This document shows positions 1 through 15,640 of a DNA stretch of 64,000 nucleotides, one piece after another (within the stretch, counting starts at the first letter, position 1; each line of letters starts with the position of its first letter). The translations under genes were made by a program, and so were the position numbers. The stretch lies in the NCBI GenBank assembly GCA_947179485.1, contig OX359246.1, forward strand, positions 56,895,632 through 56,959,631, written 5' to 3'. The notes under the pieces were generated by a model. That model worked only from the letters and a program-made list of their open reading frames with translations, searched no databases and had not been told where the DNA came from. The stretch is from Allacma fusca (Eukaryota; Arthropoda; Collembola; Symphypleona; Sminthuridae).

Positions 1-430
1 TATTATCAAGTATCTATAGATATGCGAAAGTGCCAGAGGTAGATAAAATATATATGTAGATTATTTTATATATGCATTGTGATTCCTTCCCTGTGGATTT
101 CTTGAACTACTTCCTTCCTTGTCATTAATTTGGGCTTCTCTATTCCCTCTCCTACCTTGGACCAGCCGAAGCTCCACATATAACAATCTACCTATTGTTC
201 CTTTGAGATTATATGGGAGCAGCATCCTTCCCTATATAAAAATATAAGACTACACATTGTACTTTGTACTCTCTGTGACGGAGAGTATACTAATCAGAAG
301 GAGAATCTGTAGAGAGCAAGTTCAGGAGGTTGCTTCCGATCCCAACCCACAGAGAGTAATTGACACACTAATCATCAGAGCCCAATAATAAACTGGGTCT
401 ATGCCGTGTGTGTGTTTGTTTGTTTTTTGC

Positions 431-499
431 TGTTGTTGTTGTTGTTGAGTGTGTGTGTGTGTGTGTGTGTGTGACTGACTGACTGACTCTGTCTGTCTG
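431..499. repeat. Compound microsatellite (TGT)n-(GT)n-(GACT)n-(CTGT)n
   Basis: Four different short motifs follow one another without a gap: a TGT run (431-446), a GT run (449-472), four GACT units (472-487) and a CTGT run. The motifs share bases at their joins, which is typical of slippage building one repeat out of another. No gene is nearby. Confidence 0.9.
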
Positions 500-3400
500 C
501 AATGGAGGGTTGACTTCCTGATGCTATAAATTATTGGGGAAAAAAATGATATTATGTCCCAGCACTTCCTCCCTCTCCCACTCTGGAAGGAGAGAAAGTG
601 ACTTCAAGTTTATGGTCAAGCAGTCTATTAGTGTTCAATATGCAATCAAACCCGTCCTTAAGTTTTTATGAACTTCCAATTAATTCCCTATTACTTAATG
701 GCTTGTCTCTCGGGATGGATGCATTACTGCTAAATGTACACCTGTCATTATTTGATTAGTCAGAGGGGCCCAGCCTTTTTCCTATGTGTAGTTATGTTAA
801 GTACGTACACATAATTACATACATACACACACACACACCCTCCATTCCTAGTACTATAGTAGGACAGACTCCTTCCATGTTATTAGCAGCCCCTCAATGC
901 GGAAGGTAGTACAGTTTCCGTGGGACAAGATTTATTTATCTTTAGGGACAAATAAGGATCAGACACATTTGATTCAATGGAGCAAATTAGATTAGAATTT
1001 TTTCTTCTTCCTATATTTTATTTTTATCTATCTACTACCTCTTATACGTAATCACTGTCAGTAAATGGTTCCTTCCGAGACCTTCAGGGCTTCATTACCA
1101 CGGGTCTATAGTACTGTAGTAGAGGTGGAGAATTATCTTATGAGGACCTTATACACATGAAGCATATTACTTCATATTTATTATTTGGAAAGGGACAGAA
1201 AAACGTTTGGGGATTGGTATAATATGCTCCTGCTCATGCTGGGAATTTTCTGATGCAATGTTTTGTCATTTCCTTCAACACACACACACACAACAAACAC
1301 GTACACACACACACCTAGTAATGCTAATAGTGAAGCCTTTTTTTTTCGTACTGTCTATATTTACAAATAATTATTATTTACCAGGGATAATAGGACTATC
1401 AAAACAAGCCTGTCCTTTTGGGTAGCTCAATTGTTTCTAAGAATTTAATTTGGACTCAGTTCAGACTTGAGAGGCTTGACATCGACACTCTAACATTTAA
1501 TAATCCTAAATTCCAAGAACAATTTGAACCAATTATAAGAACTTTGGCTCACGTCTTATGGGCTCTGCTCTGGCTCTGGGATCTTCATACGGGACTATAT
1601 GGGACTGGCTGGAATGATTCTGACTGATTCTGAGTAAGTAATTATTAATTTATTATTATTGTTATTGTTGAGGGAATTAAAGCGGAAAACTTGTTTTTAT
1701 AAAAGCACCCCCCCCCCTAATTTGTAAATACACATTGGTATTTCAAAAGTACACCTTTGATTAATCAAACTTGAAATTAATGTGAGGTCCGTGCCAGAAG
1801 TGGCATGCATAATTCACCGGTGGAGGGATGTACATATGTATATATATTAGGTAGATACATATAAATACATAGATACATATGGAGCTAAGAACTAAATACA
1901 TGAACTTATACCATCCAAGTCCCATAACTATCTATCTACACGGAGACTTCCATTTATATGTACATACTTTCAATTCATACCATTCAAAAAAGAAAAAAAA
2001 GAAAAATTTAGATTGTAAATATTCCTCAGAGCCTTGGACTCATTCTAATGACATGAAGCCCAAGTTGTTTTAATTGTTTGTTTTAATTTCAATTCCTTCT
2101 AATTATTATTCTTCCAAAGGGTTATTTACTCCAATGGATTTTAAATGGTGTGCTTATTTCCCAATTTCATTACCATCCCATCAAGGGTGTCGCTTTTCAC
2201 ACTCGTACCTCTGTCGCGACTGTGTAAATAATTATTATTAAATATGGTAATCATTATTGGACTCTGCTTTAAAATATTTTTTTATAAAAATAATCCCTCC
2301 TATTTTTCAGGCTCATATTATTAATTACATAGGTACAAAAAATATAAGAATTTTTAGGTAGTAAAAGTATCTGAAGAAGCTCAAATGAGGGATCTCTGTC
2401 AGAGGCATATATGTATAGGGACCTTGTCAATTTGATTTATTATCCTTTACTTTGATAATAGGGTTAAATATACCTACATCAAGCTCGGACTTGATTGTCA
2501 AGATGGGAACTATTTCAGGGAAAATACTCAATGGAATGTTTATTTATTTTTACCCTCCATCGTGAATGTCTCTAGCTATGTATGTATATATGTGGGGCTC
2601 ATAACAGTAAAGATAAAAACTTGCATGATATTTTTTAACGGGGATATTTCGCAAGCTTCTGAAAATTCCATTGTGCTTGAACGTCCATCTCATTACACTC
2701 AGAGCAAATAATAGTTTACTTGTGTATAGTTTATTTGGTATTTCTTTAGATTTCTTATACATAGTAGCTGTTACCTTCAGAGGGAATAATTCCTTCTCGA
2801 CTCCACGTTCCTTCTCTCACATTCCCAAAGCAAGAGTTGGAGTCTAAGTGCTGACAATGAGTGATTTGCAACAGAGCAATTTTACATTGCACAACGGGAA
2901 ACCAGAGCGGTGTATTAGTACAAGGTAAGGGTAAATCGATGCAATTTTATAATTAACTCTGTAACGAGACGCTACGGACAAGAGTACATACAGAGGGTAT
3001 TTATGTACATACGTACAAGTAGATCCGATTGTAGAAGAGCCAAGTCCCAGAGATGAAGGTACATATGGAGATTTATATGACTCTGTATTGCATCCTTAGT
3101 AGATACATAATTATATCTAGTAGTAGTAAGTCATCAGTCGTAAATTTCAACGGAATATTGCATCAATATAGTCCACATTATCATAATTACTTTACTAATT
3201 ATAATTGCACGCTACAAATTACCAAAAAGTCGACGAAGCCTCCATTTACATTACAAACCAGGTCATCATCAATCATGAAAAAGAAGTTCATCAAATTACA
3301 CAGCTCCTGGAGGCTTCTATATGTTTTAGACAGAGAGTGAGAAAGAGCCTCACGTGAGATATACATACATAGTATACGGATTCCACCTGTCCTCACAATC

Positions 3401-4395
3401 TTTGACACAATTACGAGCCCAACACTATATACTACAATCTAAATTGCATAAAGTTTCTGTTGGTCTCGTATTGAGGGCTATAAAACAAATCACATGGGAG
3501 GGATCCCCTGGAAATACATATACAAATTAAAGGCAAAGGAGCATCTCACGTCTGGGATATTTTTAAAAGGCAATAAAAAAGCTAGTCTGAAGGGACGTTT
3601 TGAGACACAAAAATTACAGAAGACATTTTAGTAAAGTGTATAATTAATTATTAGTAAATACTTACTTGAGCTTTCTCAAAATTTTACATTCAAAAATCCT
3701 TTTTTAAGTAATTACAGTGGGCTCTCTTATCTAGAAGACTATACCTCCTTCTGAGGGTAATTCCTCCATGTAAAAATATTTGGGTACCTTCCTATTTCAA
3801 AGTAATATGTTAAATGTTTGGATTTTGCCAAGAGTCAAAATTTGTGAGGCTCAGGGAGGGGCTGTTATAGAGACATTGGACTGTATTTATACTTTCCTTT
3901 AAAAAATATTGAATCCTCCCTTGAGAGTATTAACGAACGGTATAGATATGTATAGGTAAGTATACATGAGACAGTAAATAATATAAAGACAATAATGTGT
4001 GTGTCTACCATGTCTGTTCTTACAGATTATTGCATAGTCGTGCAACTTAAATATTAAAAAAAAAAAGTTGACGTAAAAACTGTATGCACAGATGATTGCA
4101 TCATGTATCCTATCTACTACTTGGACATGAAATATACAGAGGTTTAGAACTTAACAGGATACACATTTTCGAGTCATAACCTCCTCCGCCCTCACAATCA
4201 TTGAACCACAAAATGACCATCACATTTGATTAGTTTTTTTCAGCTTCATTAAGAGCTCGCGTTGGAGAGTCTAATGCCCAGCGGGGCTCAGTGATAAGAA
4301 TCATGAACTCATCTACGTCACCCGTATGCTCATAAATAGGGAGTTTATGGGCCAGCTCAACATTAATGCAAGAATCCGGATCAGTTGATCATTCC

Positions 4396-4434
<39 letters not shown>

Positions 4435-4436
4435 AA
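4396..4436. repeat. (GA)n microsatellite
   Basis: Nearly pure GA repeats, longest uninterrupted run at 4404-4428, with imperfect flanks. A short open frame on the minus strand reads it as Ser-Leu repeats, which is a by-product of the repeat and not a gene. Confidence 0.85.
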
Positions 4437-5360
4437 CAGGTCTCGAAATAAATTGTAACAGTTCCGGGTATTTTTTTCCTTTTTTCTCTTCTCATCTTAT
4501 ATCATGCCATACCTAAGGATAATAAATACCTGCACATGTTTGCAATCACTATTTACATAATCCTTGAACTGTTGCTAGTTGCTATGCACTCTGACTAAGA
4601 GCTAACTAAAAGTTACAAAATTTGACTCGTACAATAATTTTATTATTGCTTGCTCTCACATGCATAAAAAAAAAATTAAATTATGGGTACATTTTTCCAG
4701 TGTCGAAAATATAGGAATAATTAGTGCTCATTGTATTCATGTGTAGATTTTTATTGCCTATACAGGAGTCCCGGACGGATTCCCAATACTAATTGGGGAG
4801 AGACTGAAGCTAGTCTGTTATAACTCAAAGGTAATTTGTAATTTTTTGGAAATTATATGATCCACTCAAAAGTTATGAGGGTTACATAACCAAGATTGGG
4901 AATGTCACAGGGGATACTTGAGACTCGGCAAAAACACATGGATCGTTCCTTCCTCATCCATTATTATGTAATAAAAGATGACAAGTGTATAGCGAGAGTG
5001 ATAGTGAGATTAATTATCACCAGCCCACACCCTACATCTTGAGCATCAGTGACAGGAACTCAACTCAGGCATGCTCTCACACACAACACACAACACAACA
5101 CAACACAGGTCTCACAATGGCTCCTGTATTTTGTAAACTCTCTGTTTTGTTATTATTTAAATTTACTGAATCAAATGGATGTAGCACATCGGGAGGACAG
5201 ATCTCACTCCACTCCCCATAAATGGTCCATTATGCGGAGTCACTCCTGATTGTGAATGAGGAAGAAGCTATTGTGAAGGAGGGAGTGAGATAGTAACGCG
5301 CTAGTTAATTAAATGTGCGTGTAGTATCAAGTTCAATTTGAACCAGCGTGTCTCTATGTT

Positions 5361-5392
5361 TGTGTGTGTGTGTGTGTGTGTTTGTGTGTGTG
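5361..5392. repeat. (TG)n microsatellite
   Basis: A TG run of about 32 bp interrupted once by a TTT. Confidence 0.85.
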
Positions 5393-8300
5393 GAGTTCTG
5401 AGACTTGGAAACGTGCCTCTGTCGCAATTTATTTCCCTGTAATCTCCACACGGATGCAGGCATTAATAATTATTACAGGTATTCCCAATCCCATAACATA
5501 AGGGGTACACATGTTGGGCTGTTGTTTTGCTTGTCGATTTTGAAATATGTTGACTCTTATTAACGGTAATTATTTCAATTTTAATTAGCCAAATTTACGG
5601 TAATGTTCTCCCTCGATTCAGCTCATAGCTAAGAGGTAAAGTATCCCTCTGTAGAATTATACATTAAAACTACAAAATATCATCCGACAAATTAAGTGCG
5701 AAAGATATTGAGCTTCTTAATTAACAGCTTTTGTATCGGACAACTTGTTTCCTGATTTACACTTTAGATACTTTATTTTTCTGCTTCTTATTCCACAGGA
5801 CCTCCATTGACTGATCATAAGATGCTTTGAGAATTTGAGCCCAAAGGACATATCTTAAATTCATCAAGTGATAGTATAATGTCAATTGACTCTTATTTAT
5901 ATTTTTTGTGCAAAATCTCATTTCCTTTCGCTTTCAACTACAGTAAAAACTTGAAGGATTTTAATTTTGCTTCTTATCCCTCTTCCCCCTATAAGCATAT
6001 CTATTTAATGTCTATCATAAATCAATCCCATATTAAATACAAGGAAAAGACATTCTTGGATTGTTATTAATTACTCCTTTGTTCAGTGAATATATAGTCA
6101 GGAGCATAAATATTTTTAATTCCTGGCAATTATTATATATGAGACTGCGTTATATGGTGAAACCGTCATGGAAGTATTTTTTTTATTACGGGAAATGAGT
6201 ATAAACAAAAAAAAAGTTGGCCTCTGCCCAACATGGAATCCTAAATACATTCATAATTCTAACACACACACACACACATACACACACGCACACTCTCCCA
6301 ATATAAAATTGAAACAATAGAGTCTCAAATTCCGCATACAAATTTATTTGAAACTAAAATCCTTTCAACTGTTTTTTTTTTTTATTAATTTTAATCAATC
6401 ATAAAAAATTATATTTAATATTTTGTTAAGAGGGAAACCTATGTATGTATGTAAAGCTATATAACTGAAGTCCTGTTGTGAGTAAGAGACACTTGAGCTC
6501 ATATAAAATAATAAAGATATGGTGCGGATATTAAATTCCTAGATCTGACAATGAGCCACATTTAGTAGATACTAGAGTGGAGTGTTAGAAAAACAAGTTC
6601 TAAATTAACAAAAACCCATACAAGCTGACTCCTATATATGACGGTCCTATGACTCTAGGGTGCAATGAAGTGCAGTGAGATATATGAGCCCCATAGAGAT
6701 AGATCAAGCTCCGGAATTGAGTGCATGCAATGCAGACAGGCACAAGAAACAGTAAACTCATTGTTAAATGGTCATAAAAGGATTAAAAATTACATATTTA
6801 CATTAAAAATAAGAGTAGAAAAAAAGCGATAAATGATTGCATATTATATATCTATATATATTGAGACATGACGGCACACAAACCATTGCACCACCAAAAT
6901 ACATATAGATCTGTATAGACAAGACATAAGACGCTAAAAAATAAAATCTCTACGCTTAAGACTTTTCCATGCTTTTTCAACTCGAACGTTTCTTTCCCCC
7001 CCCCCCCACTCTTTTTTTTCTTAAGCCTTTTTCTCGTCGTTCACTCATTCAATGATTGTAGTATAAACCCCATAAGTACACACGCTGTATAGTTAAGCCC
7101 CTATAACACTGGTCTGCACAGATAATTACATACATATCCCCTCCTCCATATCATATAAATTACAAGTTGATAGCCACACGGCATAGTTTTGAAGGAGCCT
7201 GTTAAACTGTTTTACATATCCACACCTCATCCCTTGGAGAAATAAAATGCGTGATCAGCAGAACGGAAAATCTGTTCTCAATTCCCTCCTCATGTATGCA
7301 ATTTGTCTCTCTCTCAGGGTCTACAATTTAGATGCATACACAATCTTTAGAGAGAGAGAGAGAAAAAAAAAAGGTAGGCTATCTTTGAGTTAGTGAAATA
7401 TAAGTAATTATATATGGAAAAGTTAAACCATTATAGACAGCATGACAGACAGGGATAAAGGATAAAATATTTATATAACCACGCGCGCTCCACCATCCCA
7501 ATCCAAATCCAAGGTATCCCTCCACACTGACTATGACATGATTAGTAAATCCGATCCTCAAGCCTCCATCCATGGATGGACTCAAAGCAGAACCCAATTT
7601 TCCAGCTCTTGCATAACACACCCTACTTTTAGATATAGATAGAGAAAACGTCTTATTTTTTTTTTTATAAATATTGCAAGCCGAAACCGAGTCAAAAAGG
7701 TAACAAAATCGTGCTCAATCATTTGACAGCAAAACCTTTTTCCTTGCCGTTTCAATTTTTAACCCAAAATCCTTGCATCAGATCCTATACAGTATAATAG
7801 TAATAGATAGGTTGTAGGACTGACAATTAGTGGGTCTGCGTGTCTACATACTTAGGTACATTTTATAGATAGAGGAATATTTCCTCCTGTTTTTTTTAAC
7901 GACCATATATCTATATATCTATATTCCTGTAATAATGAGCCCAGTCATACAAGACACCCGAAGCTTACATGTGCATATATTTTTTTTATAGGAAGGAACG
8001 ACTCACAAAAATTGACACCAATAAACCTCACCATTCTGGTGGATTTTTGGTAGGAAAAATAAAAAAAATCACAACAATCACTTTATGCTCCATTAATCCT
8101 TGAGAGCCCATAGTTTCCTTTACACGCTATGTATATGTAGTCAATTATGTGTGGATAATTATGTGTCTGCTCCGAGTGTGTGCACTGATTGTATGTAAAA
8201 AATAAATAAAGTAAACAAAACCTGCTGTATTGAAATATTATTGTGCAAAGTTGGGCGCACTGATGAAGGATCATCGAGAGATTTTTTTTTTTTTTGGAAA

Positions 8301-11289
8301 CGCTCCCTGTCCTGTTACATCAACGTTGTATATGTTATGTATTAGTAATTAGCATTGGAAAACATATGAGTAATGGCTAATTATGACACCTATAGGGTGA
8401 CATAATACCTGAACATATGGAAAGGGACTGATTGGAAAATTAATTGTTACTCGCTATAATAATTATTTCACCAGATATTATTACTCATAGGACTCGTTTC
8501 CTTCGACACTATCGACAGTCTATCGACACATTGAGAATTACAAATTGATTTACAACCTTTATGACAAGCCCGATCCTGCAATAATTGAGATGTATTTCAG
8601 TAACCGGTATGTTTCTTAAAATTAATTAATTACGGGTTGCCGTATCATTTCCAAGAATAATTTTTTAAAAGAACAATCTTTAAAAAAAAAAACATTTGGT
8701 ATATGGTGAAAAAAATACGGGCGTGTATATTTTCTTTCAAGTTGTAAACAAGCAGCAGCATTGACATAGGACAAGCTCTTACGTAGCTTCTGTTGTGAGT
8801 TTCTGTTATTTTTTTGAGTAATTATTTGGGATATATATATGAAGGGATGATAACTACAAATTAAATGTGGACATATATAATTATATATTTATACATACAT
8901 ACATATATAGGAGCTATAAATTATGAACCCATGGGCTCTTGATAGATTGGGCTGCAAATGAAGAGAATACCATGAGGAAATCAATTGTACACCTCTGAAA
9001 GGTCATCCCAGACTGAAGCACGTAGTATAAATACATTATAATCATCCATTGACCCTGACATAATTAAAGGGGGAACGCAGGGGATGAAATAGTAACGCAT
9101 GTAATTAACCCTTGGGCAGATCGGTGCGTCCGAGTTGACCTCGAATTCTGGGCTAAGTTCATGGGAAGACCCAATCGCATCCCCACAAAAAATACAAGTA
9201 GCTATAGTTACTAAAGGCTCACTTGTTTTTTTTTTCTTCCAGTTTTATACAAACCTATACAGTAGTCAAGTCATAGGTAATGTTTGTACTCAGAGAATTC
9301 TGGTAGCTGTAAAGTGTGGTCAATCCCATCAAAATTAATATTCATTATTTTTAATGTTTTACCTTAAGAATTAAATAGCTCCGCTATAGCTCTCCATCCC
9401 CATATGATTGTTGTACGAGACAGCCCTACTCTCTATATCTACAAATATATAGATATAGACAATCCCCCAAAAACAATATGATTTTCTAACCTTACAAATT
9501 TTTTTCTTCTTGACAATTGAACTAACCTCACTAAACTTTTCAATTGTTACGATGATATTCAAAAACTTGCTATGAATGAATCGTTTGTCTTGAACAATTC
9601 CCATCTCACAACTCAAGGTACATGCTTATATCTACTAGATATGTACTTGCTTATAATTATATGAATTCCCTCATCCTTCCCTGCGCAATATATTTGAAAT
9701 CCCTTGGAAAAACTTGAAATGTCCTACATTGTGTATGTATATCTATACGTGCTTGGGAGAGTCATTTTGACAGAGTAATTATATAGGGATACATATGTAT
9801 ATACAAGCCTACTATGTATTTACAGTCCCTGTCCAACCAATAACAAAAAATTAAAAAAATCAACAGCATTGTAATAATTATTATTACAGTATATGTGAGA
9901 GAATATGAGACATTCTATCTACGTCTGTGTGGGGCTACTATCTTTGGGATAATATAACGGTAAGTGTGTATTTTCTTCACCGTCAGGAATTAGCATAGAC
10001 AATTTGGAATAATATACTCATTACGACATATAACACTCCGTATCCATAATATACTCGGATTTGGGCCTGCCTACACCTTATATTTTAATGGAGCCTCACA
10101 CTTGGCTATTTGCTATCATTAAATGCTTCATTGACTTGAGAACGGTCGAAAACCCATGAAGGGATGAAGTAATGGATATTTTTGGGATTGTGGCTCCTTG
10201 TACATAATTACATACATATCTACTACATTTACTAAAATTGGCTAACTCTGACAAAATTCCTGTGGGGTCTGTCAGGGATGAGGTAAGGACTATCTATATA
10301 TGTTGTGGGTACAATGATTTCCATTTTTCCATGTATACACAATATATGCTCATAATTATTACAGCTCTTAAAAAATATACCTCCACAGAGAGGTAGTAGG
10401 CAGTTCTATGCATGCAATCCGTCAATGTATGGAGGGTTTCCGCAACTGTGACAAAATCTGTAAATTCAGCACCCCCATATCTGTAGAGCCTGACAGTAAA
10501 TTTAGCTTGTGAGATGTTCAACAGGGAGAGTTGACTACAATAATAATTACCACGTCTGACAAGTATTCAAAAAAAAAAAAAAAGAGGATGAAATGGAAAG
10601 GAGGATGTTGCTTTATATTTTCCTCCGCGTCAGTTCCGTATCGTTCACCCAACGCCACTATATCTACATCTTTCCAACTTCTTACAATTTCTTCCCTTTG
10701 GATTAAAATTAGTATTGAAATATGCAGGTGGAATTATGACTCCTGTGCCCTAGCGTTCCTTATTTTAGCAAATGTATATTTATATCTGTATTTTCCCTAA
10801 AATTGAAAACTCTCGTAGAGGGAAGGCTTCTCTTCGGAGCTCGTAACAAACAGCCCTGCCTTCTAAACTGTCATGAAGTAACGTGAGGATTTCAGTATAT
10901 CTATATGTCATTTGAATACGTTTGAATTGCAAATTCTCACATTAATGCATTAATAATATGCAATTTTCCACTGAAGCCTCTCGCAGCCATGCACGTCCCC
11001 AGGACGAGCTGTGTGAGAGTGCCTGAGAAAAAAGTCCATTTACATAAATACATCCAAGAAGGGAACCACTACTGGTGGGGAGCATTCTGTAGTACTGTAT
11101 TGTACTGTAGATATAGTTAGGGAAGGAAAAAAAAATTGATAAAGGCAATGAGCTAAAAGTTATAACAACAAAGTATTTAAACGCAAGACAAGCCATCCGT
11201 GGTAACATTGACCAACTTTTGACTACCCTGCTGCCTTGTTCTGTATATATATATATCTATATCCTGTCATATATCTATAGCATAGTTGG

Positions 11290-11317
11290 TCTCTCTCTCT
11301 CTCTCTCTCTCTCTCTC
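11290..11317. repeat. (TC)n microsatellite
   Basis: An uninterrupted TC run of 28 bp. A TATG tetranucleotide run follows some 260 bp to the right, around 11,577-11,600. Confidence 0.85.
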
Positions 11318-14300
11318 CCCACAAGACCCACAAAATCCAACCTGTAACAATCAAGCCTCAGGTTTTTATAGTAAAAGTGAGTCTTACACAGATTTTTGCC
11401 GCAATTGAATGCGTCTATGTGCTGTTGTGGACGTGAGTCTCCATTATACAATATATATATTACCTCACAATTTTAAGCTTATCTTGAAGTAAATGCGGGG
11501 ATTCAAGTCAAATAGTTTTTGTGGTCTCTCGCAGATCCACTCTACAGCCCTATAGCTTACTTCTATAGCTCCTATATATGTATGTATGTATGTATGTATG
11601 TGGAACGGAATACTGTATGAGCCCCAATGGATTATTTGTCTTTTGAAATTACATGATCATTGTTTTTCTATCTCTTTTTTTAACTGCCCCATATATGCTC
11701 AAATGTTAACAAATACACTTGAGCCTATGTTACACTATGAGCAGGGCTTTTACCCCGGTTGTGTCATCCCGGCTGTAGACAATTAGCTCCCTCAAGACAC
11801 ACACATAGACAGACACACATATCTACAGATTCTACTTTCATTGACATTACAAACAACCCAGAGGATTTCCATAGAATTACTTCACCTCAATTACAGTAAT
11901 CAAGAGACTTGAGAGCTCTGCATGTTTAAAAGCTAAGGATTTATTTAGGAAAGGTTTTTCCCCCCCCAAAAAAAGACTTCAAAATCAAACGAATCTGTGT
12001 AAGATTGGTTCGTGTGAATTTTGATTATGCTTTTTGAAAGACTGCCAGTCTAGTATCTATACATAGGTTCCGGATATAAAGGAAAGCCAATGAGTTGAGA
12101 AAGTTTCGGTAAGGAATTTTGTGGAGAGTAGTAATTATTGAAACAGATCTGAGAGAGTATATAATATGTAGATATAGACTTGAGAATTGGAAATTATCCG
12201 AGCTTAATCATTTTGTAAGTCCATATATATAATAACAAAGTGGTTCTTAATTAAAATACACTTGAGGGAAAAGGCTCGGCCAAAAAAAATTAAGATACTA
12301 GATACAATTAACAATAAGTCTGTGAACTAAAATAGCACCTCCGGCACTAATTTCATATTATTAATTGCTCCCATAGGCTCCTCAGGAAAAGGATATAAAT
12401 TAAGTCTTGCGTATGGAAATTCCTTCCCTTCCCCATACATACATATGCACATGCATGAAGCGTATGTATTTATATGACAAGGGCTATAATATTGCAAATA
12501 GGTGTTAATTTTACACAGACTGTAGGTGTGTCCATGTAATTATATGGAAGGTATGTAATATATATATCTAAATCAAGGAGCTACATATAATAGTGTAGTA
12601 CTAGTGTTGAGGCTAATAATCTGGATTGAAACTGACCCTATACAATGGTCTCAATGGTGCGTGGAATTTTAGATTATTAATTAGCCCTTTTTTCCCTCCC
12701 TATACTCAGAGACTATACATATAGTGTCGAGCTTTGAAAATTAATAGGTTTTTACACTATACGATACATTTTAAATGTTACATTTGACTTCTCATTTGTT
12801 ATGTAGAGGAGGAACTACAGATACATACTATACTGCTGGGGAATAATGAAAAAGTTAAGATTGGCTCCAAGTGCGTTGGTGTTTTGTTGTTGTCTGTGGA
12901 CAGGCCTGCTGAGACAGTGGGGATATACATATGGGGGGAAGTGTGTGATAGGATATAGAATGCAGAAAAAGGAGATTGAGTTTGATTGCACTTCTACATA
13001 GTAGATAGTAGAAGTGAAGTGGAGTTGTATCTGTACATCCATAAGACTGCCAGGCCAGGGAGTCCCCCCTCGCATGTACTTATAGACAGTTACTGAGGGA
13101 AGATGATGTGTATGTTAAAAACTCTCTCCTAATTAATTCCTCTTCCGCATTTTATTCTTCATAAAAAAAAGAGGTGCAAGATACGCCGCGCCTTCCCTTA
13201 TATCAACAACACTCACATATTACTACTACCAACGCATGAAGGCAGACTCATTTTTCTTGAGGGATGTATCTATGCATAACGCCTATAACGCTATTCCTAT
13301 GCTGAGGCTCTGTACAGCCATATGTAAGGCTGGAATTATTATTATTATTCTCTCCTATTGATATATATTTAACTGTTTCTCATGCAGACACAGACACCTC
13401 TCACTCTCATCGTCATAGGATATAAAAACTTAATCCTATATGAGATCCGAGTATGTATCTCCTGAGACACTTGTCTATGAGGAATATGATAAAACGCATT
13501 GTCTTCAGTATGCACTTACTGGGACAGAGCCCCAGTCCTGTCTGACATCACATCATCAATTTTTCTCACAGGGATATATGTATGTATCTATCCCCACCAT
13601 GTGTAATTATGTGTATGTGTGTGTGTGTGTGTGTAAATATTCAAAGGTAATAGGCTTTGGCTGGGATCCATACTTATGAATTTGTATGTAATTCTTGTGG
13701 ATATCGGACTGACGTGCACTTTACAACCTGCACCCTATACACAGCTGATTTCTTATATGCAATTGGATGGCCCAGCACTGGGATACAACAAGAATATTGT
13801 GCCCTACATAATATCAACTATTATGACATACATTGGTCTGCATTCTTCCAATCTCACAATATAATGATCCCCCCACACTCCTACGTACAGTACACAAGAC
13901 CTGCTTATGTATGTATGTATGGGCTACGAGGAGTGTAATCAAGGGAAGCCCGTTCGTAAAAACAATAACAACAACAACCATTGTTATTATGATTGTTTGG
14001 GATAAATAATTCAAGAGGATCACGATATGTCACCGCAGGAGGAGTATCCTTTCAATTGATCTCAGATATATAATTTTATGCCAGCTCATACCCATCATAT
14101 GCCACTTTGTGCATAGTTAGTATGCTGCTTGCAAATAATAAAATTATAATATCTCAATTTGAGAAATGACTCCAGCTTTGTGAATGGACTCCGTTATTTT
14201 TCTCTGAGCATCTTTCCTTGTCAGTGTGGGACTTGGGATTGGGGTTTCATTTGGAAGGATTTGACTCGGAGCTCAATTCGACCTAGTTTTGGTGGACAAA

Positions 14301-15603
14301 GTCAGTTCAGAAACTTTTCCGATCCCAATGCCCTTTGTACTATGAGGAGCGTGTGCGTTTAGAAATAATAAGTGAGGACAAGACAAACCTCACCCTTCCA
14401 TTTGGTCATTGGGGCAGACACAGCAGTGAAGATGTAACTGTATCATGTATAAAAGAAAGTCCAAATGTCCAAATGAATTCCCTGTCATTACACTGTATGT
14501 ATATGTATGTAAGTAGATATACACTCCTATATGTGACTATGTGAGGGACATGGAGACATAATACTAGAAATTATTTTTATTGCGAGGATCATCACACGGA
14601 AATTACACCCCCTTTTAGAGCAACAGATCTCCTTTTACTCAGCGGACCCAGATATGTATAGATTTGTATAGAGATGTATAGAGTTATGAGTGAAACACAC
14701 CTTTTGTATTGGCTCATCATCATTGAAAGGAAAAACCGGCATTTAGTAACGCTCTTAATTATTTAGACTTTGAGCCTGGTGACAATCCCCAAAAACAGAC
14801 ATAGTCATGAGCGAATTCCTCTGAGACTCTAATATGACTTCACAGCATGTTTAGGATTTAAATAGTTAATTCCATCTGAATCTAATTACACATATCTAAC
14901 TACAAACATTGTAAGCAATATTATGCTCTTGGATATTTATATACATATAATGTACTATGTGACTACAGTACAGTCACTATATAAGTAATTATTTATATAC
15001 ACACATTAGAATTTTAACCAACACCTTGAAACATGGTGACACGGATTGGAACCCAAAGGTTTTACCTTGCAGAAAAGCCGTACAACTCCATGAATACACA
15101 TAATTTTGTCTTCAGTTCATTCACACAAAACACAAACACAGACAACAAAACGCTGAGCGAGAATGACTGAGTGAACCCAAAAATGTATCAATAATTATTA
15201 TTATTATTAGGCATGCATTCATAAGGAGATGTGCATATGTATAGGGATACAAAATGCATCAAAACAAAAAGTTCACTAAAAGAAAGTCAACCGCAGCTCT
15301 CGCACTTCTTGATATATTCCCTTTTGGTGTGTGTGACGGGGTGCAGTGTAATCAGTAACATTAGCCTACATCACACATGTGACATGTCAAAAAAAAACAA
15401 TCACGAGTCACTTCACAATCATTTTACAAGATTTTGAAAAAAACCTGATGACCAGAATGGTTCCAAGGGAATTGTCTCAATCCCCAGAGTATTGTAGGAA
15501 TTTTCAACTGGAATTAACTATAAAAATTCACTCCCTGAATGTCGTCTACAAATCTAAGGACGACGATACCCTACAAGGTAAAATCCAATGTGTACAAAAC
15601 CGT

Positions 15604-15640
15604 ACACACGCACACACACACACACACACTCACACACGCA
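15604..15640. repeat. (CA)n microsatellite, imperfect
   Basis: CA repeats with a few G and T interruptions. Confidence 0.8.
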